From Deltaproteobacteria bacterium (lineage in GTDB: Bacteria > Desulfobacterota_B > Binatia > UBA9968), in the NCBI GenBank assembly GCA_016193385.1, contig JACPSF010000261.1, forward strand, positions 1 to 10,171: DNA of 10,171 nt, given 5' to 3'. Made by a program: the position numbers and the translations under genes. Below, in pieces: positions 7,598 to 10,171 of this stretch. Below the pieces are notes generated by a model. That model did not search any database, had not been told where the DNA came from, and saw nothing but the letters and a program-made list of their open reading frames with translations. Within the stretch, counting starts at the first letter, position 1, and the number at the start of each line of letters is the position of its first letter.

Positions 7598-8223
7598 ATT
7601 TCTGCTCCTAACCGTTTCAGGAGATGATTCTTAGCCTCTTCTTGCTTCCCGTCTCTGATAAGGCGACGCAGGTCACCGTTCAGAGCCTTCTGCCACGCCT
7701 CAGCGCTGGGCGCTAAAGACCTCTCTTTCAGCTCTCTCCTAACTTCAGCCACAATCTCAGCGAGAGTCCCGTAGTCCTCCGTGAAGTAAGCCTCAAGTTC
7801 TTCTCTGATCGCCCTGGAGAGCGCCGGGCTCGAACCTCCAGTGGCTACCGCTACCACAAGCTCACCGCGCCGAAGAACCGATGGGAGGATGAAATCGCAA
7901 TGGACTGCATCGTCGGCGGCGTTCACCCAAACCTCTCGTTCCCGCCCCTCCCTGTATACAACCGTATTCACTTCGGGATCGTCGGTGGCAACGAAGGCGA
8001 GCTGATAGCCCGCCAAGTCGCCCTTCTGGTAACGGCGGGCCTCGTGTCGAACTCTGCCTTCCTTAACCCAGTCGTCAAGGCGCTCGGTGAGTGTTGGGCT
8101 GATGACGGTTACAGCGGCGCCAGCTTGGAGAAGGCGCTCCACCTTGCGTTCGGCCACCGAGCCTCCGCCAATAACGAGGCAAGGTCGCTGAGCCAGATCT
8201 AAAAGGATCGGGTAATAACCCAC
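7588..8223 (-). CDS. Precorrin-2 dehydrogenase / sirohydrochlorin ferrochelatase
   Basis: This 211-residue protein is of the Met8/CysG N-terminal type. It oxidises precorrin-2 to sirohydrochlorin with NAD+ and, in bifunctional members, inserts iron to give siroheme. The Rossmann fold opens with CLVIGGGSVAERKVERLL (15-32). The catalytic Asp motif is VNAADD (100-105), with D104 at the position of the essential Asp of CysG, followed by FILPSVLRRG (111-120) and ATGGSSPALSRAIREELE (about 127-144). The C-terminal helical part is present, so the chelatase role is possible, but the sequence does not prove it. The start is GTG 8223, with GGAG about 10 nt upstream and the stop codon of the preceding gene 15 nt away. 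It overlaps cobA by 10 nt. Confidence 0.93.
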   Translation of the reverse strand: MGYYPILLDLAQRPCLVIGGGSVAERKVERLLQAGAAVTVISPTLTERLDDWVKEGRVRHEARRYQKGDLAGYQLAFVATDDPEVNTVVYREGREREVWVNAADDAVHCDFILPSVLRRGELVVAVATGGSSPALSRAIREELEAYFTEDYGTLAEIVAEVRRELKERSLAPSAEAWQKALNGDLRRLIRDGKQEEAKNHLLKRLGAEICG

Positions 8224-8238
8224 GATGATCCATCTCCA

Positions 8239-8838
8239 CTAACAGTCTGTGGTCCGCAGCCTCGTGCTCTCGAGCAGATTTGTCAGGAGTGTCCTGATGT
8301 CGAAGAGTACAGGCGTCGTTATCGTCACGCTGAATCGCTTCCCGGCATCTGTCTCCTGATCAAGAGTAAACGCAGCCCCTCCGTACAGGGAACGGGCGAG
8401 ATCCTCCAAGTCGGCCCTGACGGCATGAAATGTTTCGTCACTGTTGGGCGCCATGAGCCGATCGTTCATGATAAAAAGCGCCGCATTGCCCACAAACTTA
8501 ATTTTTCCCTGAAGCGTTGGGTCTTCCTCTATTCGCCGACAATACTCCAGCGCCGCCCGGAAAACGCACCGGAGTTTCTCGCGATTGGAACCCTGAAGAG
8601 GCTGCTTTCGGTTGTAAAGAAGCCCCAGGCGGTTATCTGTATTGTCCATGCTGATATTTGCCTCATGGGCGATCAGCAGAATCCCCGGGCCGGCCTGCAC
8701 GTGGCTGTAATCGGCGATGTCATAGTATTCCCCGTCGGAGACCTGAACCCACGCATTAAAGATGTTGATGAATGCCTCCAACGGAATCTCGCTGGAATTC
8801 GCCACAAAGAACTTCACGTTGATCTTCTGTAAATCCAC
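8239..8838 (-). CDS. Conserved-looking 199-residue protein of unknown function
   Basis: I cannot assign this to a named family. Using GTG 8838, 12 nt after the reductase stop codon, the protein has 199 residues; an upstream ATG at 8928 in the same frame would overlap the reductase by 79 nt and add a basic, low-quality extension. It appears soluble, with no signal peptide or membrane helix. Distinctive stretches are FVANSSEIPLEAFINIFNAW (11-30), YYDIADYSHVQAGPGILLIAHEA (38-60, two His), RLGLLYNRKQPL (70-81), LRCVFRAALEYCRRIEED (89-106), and FIMNDRLMAPNSDETF (122-137). The rigid-looking motifs suggest a conserved fold rather than a chance frame. Its position between a siroheme reductase and the siroheme synthesis genes, with short spacing on both sides, points to a role with the reductase, such as assembly, cofactor loading or regulation. 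That role is an inference. Confidence 0.8.
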   Translation of the reverse strand: MDLQKINVKFFVANSSEIPLEAFINIFNAWVQVSDGEYYDIADYSHVQAGPGILLIAHEANISMDNTDNRLGLLYNRKQPLQGSNREKLRCVFRAALEYCRRIEEDPTLQGKIKFVGNAALFIMNDRLMAPNSDETFHAVRADLEDLARSLYGGAAFTLDQETDAGKRFSVTITTPVLFDIRTLLTNLLESTRLRTTDC

Positions 8839-8849
8839 AGGTTCTAGAA

Positions 8850-10171
8850 CTACCCTTCGCCTGGGCTGGCAGTTCCAGCGCTGCTGGAACGGTCGATACT
8901 CTTCATGCTGCTGAGCTTGTTGTAGCAACTGTGCGCCGCGTCGATAAAAAGCTGCGCCTCTTGAAGACGTTGTAGCGCCGACTCCTTCCCTGTCCCATTC
9001 AGATTTTTCACAGCATCCCTGGCTTTGAAGAGGTAGTCAGCGAACTTGCTACCGGCGTACTTATCGTAAAATAATTGGGTGTCGCAGAATTGCTGCCGAA
9101 ACTCACTGAGAATCAATTCTTCATCGTTCGAAACATCGTAGACCTGGGTCTTGACAAGGGCCTGTGCCGCTTGAACCATGGCGCTGTAAGCGGTCAGAAC
9201 TGCCTTCTTAAAATCGCCGGAATCAAAATATATCTGCGCCTCGAAGATCTCTCGCTCGCTAGCCGCCAGGGTAAATTGCGCCTGAGAGACAACCTCTCCG
9301 GCGCACTCCCCAACTCCCATATCGGTCAGCGTAAACTCTCGCGGGTCACCCCAGTCGCTATAGTAGGAAGGATCCACATCGTGCGGGGGAATCTGGGTGA
9401 GATCCTCCAGCATGGCCTTAACCTCCTTCTTGCCGATCCTGCTGATGAAATCTTGAAAGCTCTCGCCCTTCTGCCGATCCCTGAGATAGCGATCTGTGAC
9501 CCGAAGTACCACTTCCGGGATCCGTTTCGAGGGGATCGCCCCAACCGGGAGCCCATAGGCGTCGGCATTATCTTTCAACTTTCCGCCCAACATGACCTGG
9601 AAATGAGGCACCGTGTAGCCATTGATATTTCTGCTAACGCCGTAAAAGCCTATGTCGGCTATATGGTGTTGACCGCATGAATTGAAGCAGCCGCTCACCT
9701 TGATCCGAAGATCCTTGACAGCCGAGTCCAGCTCAAAACTCTTTTCGCTCAAACGGGAGCGTAGCTCTCTGGCAAGCCCTCGCGAAGACGCAATCCCCAG
9801 CTTGCATGTGTCCGTTCCCGGGCAAGCGGTCACATCCACAATCGTCCCGGCGTTGGGCTCCCCCAACCCGATCGCTTTGAGAGCGCTATAAAGTTCGGGG
9901 AGATCGGCCTCGCTGACCCAGCGAAACATGATGTTCTGCTCCACCGTAGTCCGGATGGTATCTTTGACAAAGCGACGGGCGATATCGGCAAGGGCACGCA
10001 ATTGGTCCGCCGTGATATCCCCCAAGGGAAGGTTCACAGTCGCCACCACATACCCAGGTTGTCTCTGATGATAGACATTGGTGGCATACCAAACGTCGAA
10101 TCCCTCGGGGTGCTCGCCGCCGCTTAAAGATGCCGCCGGCTTAAGTGGCGTCTCAGCATACTCATATGCGT
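8850..10171 (-). CDS. Nitrite/sulfite reductase C-terminal part with HEPN-like domain (partial)
   Basis: The frame is open to the right edge, so the N-terminal half is missing; 439 residues are visible. Apparent internal starts such as GTG 10049 are not the real start, since the upstream codons read a family-like FDVWYATNVYHQRQPGY. The siroheme/[4Fe-4S] ligands are present: TACPGTDTCKLG (Cys encoded near 9824 and 9806, C-x5-C) and SGCFNSCGQHH (Cys near 9689 and 9677, C-x3-C). The last Cys normally bridges cluster and siroheme. The usual reductase domain ends near DWGDPREFTLTDMGVGECAGE. About 120 further residues form an all-helical, HEPN-like domain. These enzymes reduce nitrite to ammonia or sulfite to sulfide by six electrons in the cytoplasm; which substrate is used cannot be decided from this half. 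It is followed by the unknown 199-residue gene and siroheme synthesis genes. Confidence 0.92.
   Translation of the reverse strand, partial: AYEYAETPLKPAASLSGGEHPEGFDVWYATNVYHQRQPGYVVATVNLPLGDITADQLRALADIARRFVKDTIRTTVEQNIMFRWVSEADLPELYSALKAIGLGEPNAGTIVDVTACPGTDTCKLGIASSRGLARELRSRLSEKSFELDSAVKDLRIKVSGCFNSCGQHHIADIGFYGVSRNINGYTVPHFQVMLGGKLKDNADAYGLPVGAIPSKRIPEVVLRVTDRYLRDRQKGESFQDFISRIGKKEVKAMLEDLTQIPPHDVDPSYYSDWGDPREFTLTDMGVGECAGEVVSQAQFTLAASEREIFEAQIYFDSGDFKKAVLTAYSAMVQAAQALVKTQVYDVSNDEELILSEFRQQFCDTQLFYDKYAGSKFADYLFKARDAVKNLNGTGKESALQRLQEAQLFIDAAHSCYNKLSSMKSIDRSSSAGTASPGEG
8910..9278 (-). other. HEPN-like helical domain fused to the siroheme reductase
   Basis: After the conserved end of the reductase core comes a helical region with the pattern EIFEAQIYFDSGDFKKAV, AYSAMVQAAQALV, a variable acidic link, LSEFRQQFCDTQLFYD, DYLFKARDAV and LQRLQEAQLFIDAAHSC. 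Paired amphipathic helices of this type, with an AYxAMxxAAxALL-like second helix, are characteristic of HEPN domains. The RxxxxH-type motif of ribonuclease HEPN proteins is not seen, so a binding or scaffolding role is more likely than RNA cleavage. The assignment rests on pattern recognition rather than a profile search. Confidence 0.6.

Noticed and set aside
8839..8928. Extended start (ATG 8928) for the 199-residue unknown gene
   Set aside because: It would overlap the reductase by 79 nt and add a basic, glutamine-rich segment unlike the rest; GTG 8838 just after the reductase stop fits operon spacing better.
9075..9680. 201-codon plus-strand open frame opposite the reductase
   Set aside because: Antisense to the reductase and its extra domain; no family resemblance.
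10049..10049. GTG at 10049 as the true start of the reductase
   Set aside because: The frame stays open to the window edge and the upstream codons encode family-typical residues, so the gene is simply cut by the window.

Overview
The window reads as a tetrapyrrole-centred stretch of a bacterial chromosome, with every supported gene on the minus strand and very little non-coding space. It falls into two operon-like blocks plus the start of a further gene. The organism makes 5-aminolevulinate by the C5 route (glutamyl-tRNA reductase). It has a CcsA/HemX-type membrane protein directly ahead of hemA, a stand-alone hemD, and separate rather than fused siroheme enzymes. This arrangement, moderately high GC and 7-bp-periodic intergenic repeats suggest an uncultivated anaerobe- or nitrifier-associated lineage, for example Desulfobacterota/'Deltaproteobacteria', NC10/Methylomirabilota, Tectomicrobia or a relative. 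The taxonomic guess is an inference from gene order and general resemblance only.

Block 1 (right edge to about 5511, read right to left) serves siroheme and sulfite/nitrite reduction. It holds the C-terminal part of a siroheme/[4Fe-4S] nitrite-or-sulfite reductase carrying an extra HEPN-like helical domain, and then a 199-residue conserved-looking protein of unknown function. These are followed by precorrin-2 dehydrogenase/ferrochelatase (Met8/CysG-N type), uroporphyrinogen-III C-methyltransferase (CobA/SumT), a previously unlisted 28-residue single-helix membrane peptide, and a YeiH-family (UPF0324) transporter. The two siroheme enzymes make the cofactor the reductase needs. YeiH homologues are called putative sulfate exporters, so an anion-handling partner fits.

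Block 2 (about 5402 to 441) is the haem trunk pathway in the order ccsA/hemX-like, hemA, hemC, hemD, hemB. A good sigma70-type promoter lies immediately before ccsA and would give an almost leaderless transcript. ccsA and hemA are 3 nt apart, and hemC and hemD overlap by 11 nt. The hemA-hemC and hemD-hemB junctions are each occupied by an inverted array of 7-bp units with different unit sequences; one removes any obvious ribosome site from hemC and the other supplies the last codons of hemD. Uroporphyrinogen III from this block is the substrate of CobA in block 1, so the two blocks together run from glutamyl-tRNA to siroheme. hemL is not in the window.

The left edge holds the first 52 codons of a secreted protein (signal peptide, strong ribosome site), preceded by a 283-bp gap with a weak promoter candidate. 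No RNA genes, CRISPR arrays, insertion sequences or phage genes were seen. The points most worth a second look are the HEPN fusion with its unknown partner gene, the split-off 28-residue peptide before yeiH, the two heptad inverted repeats, and an altered conserved motif in HemA.
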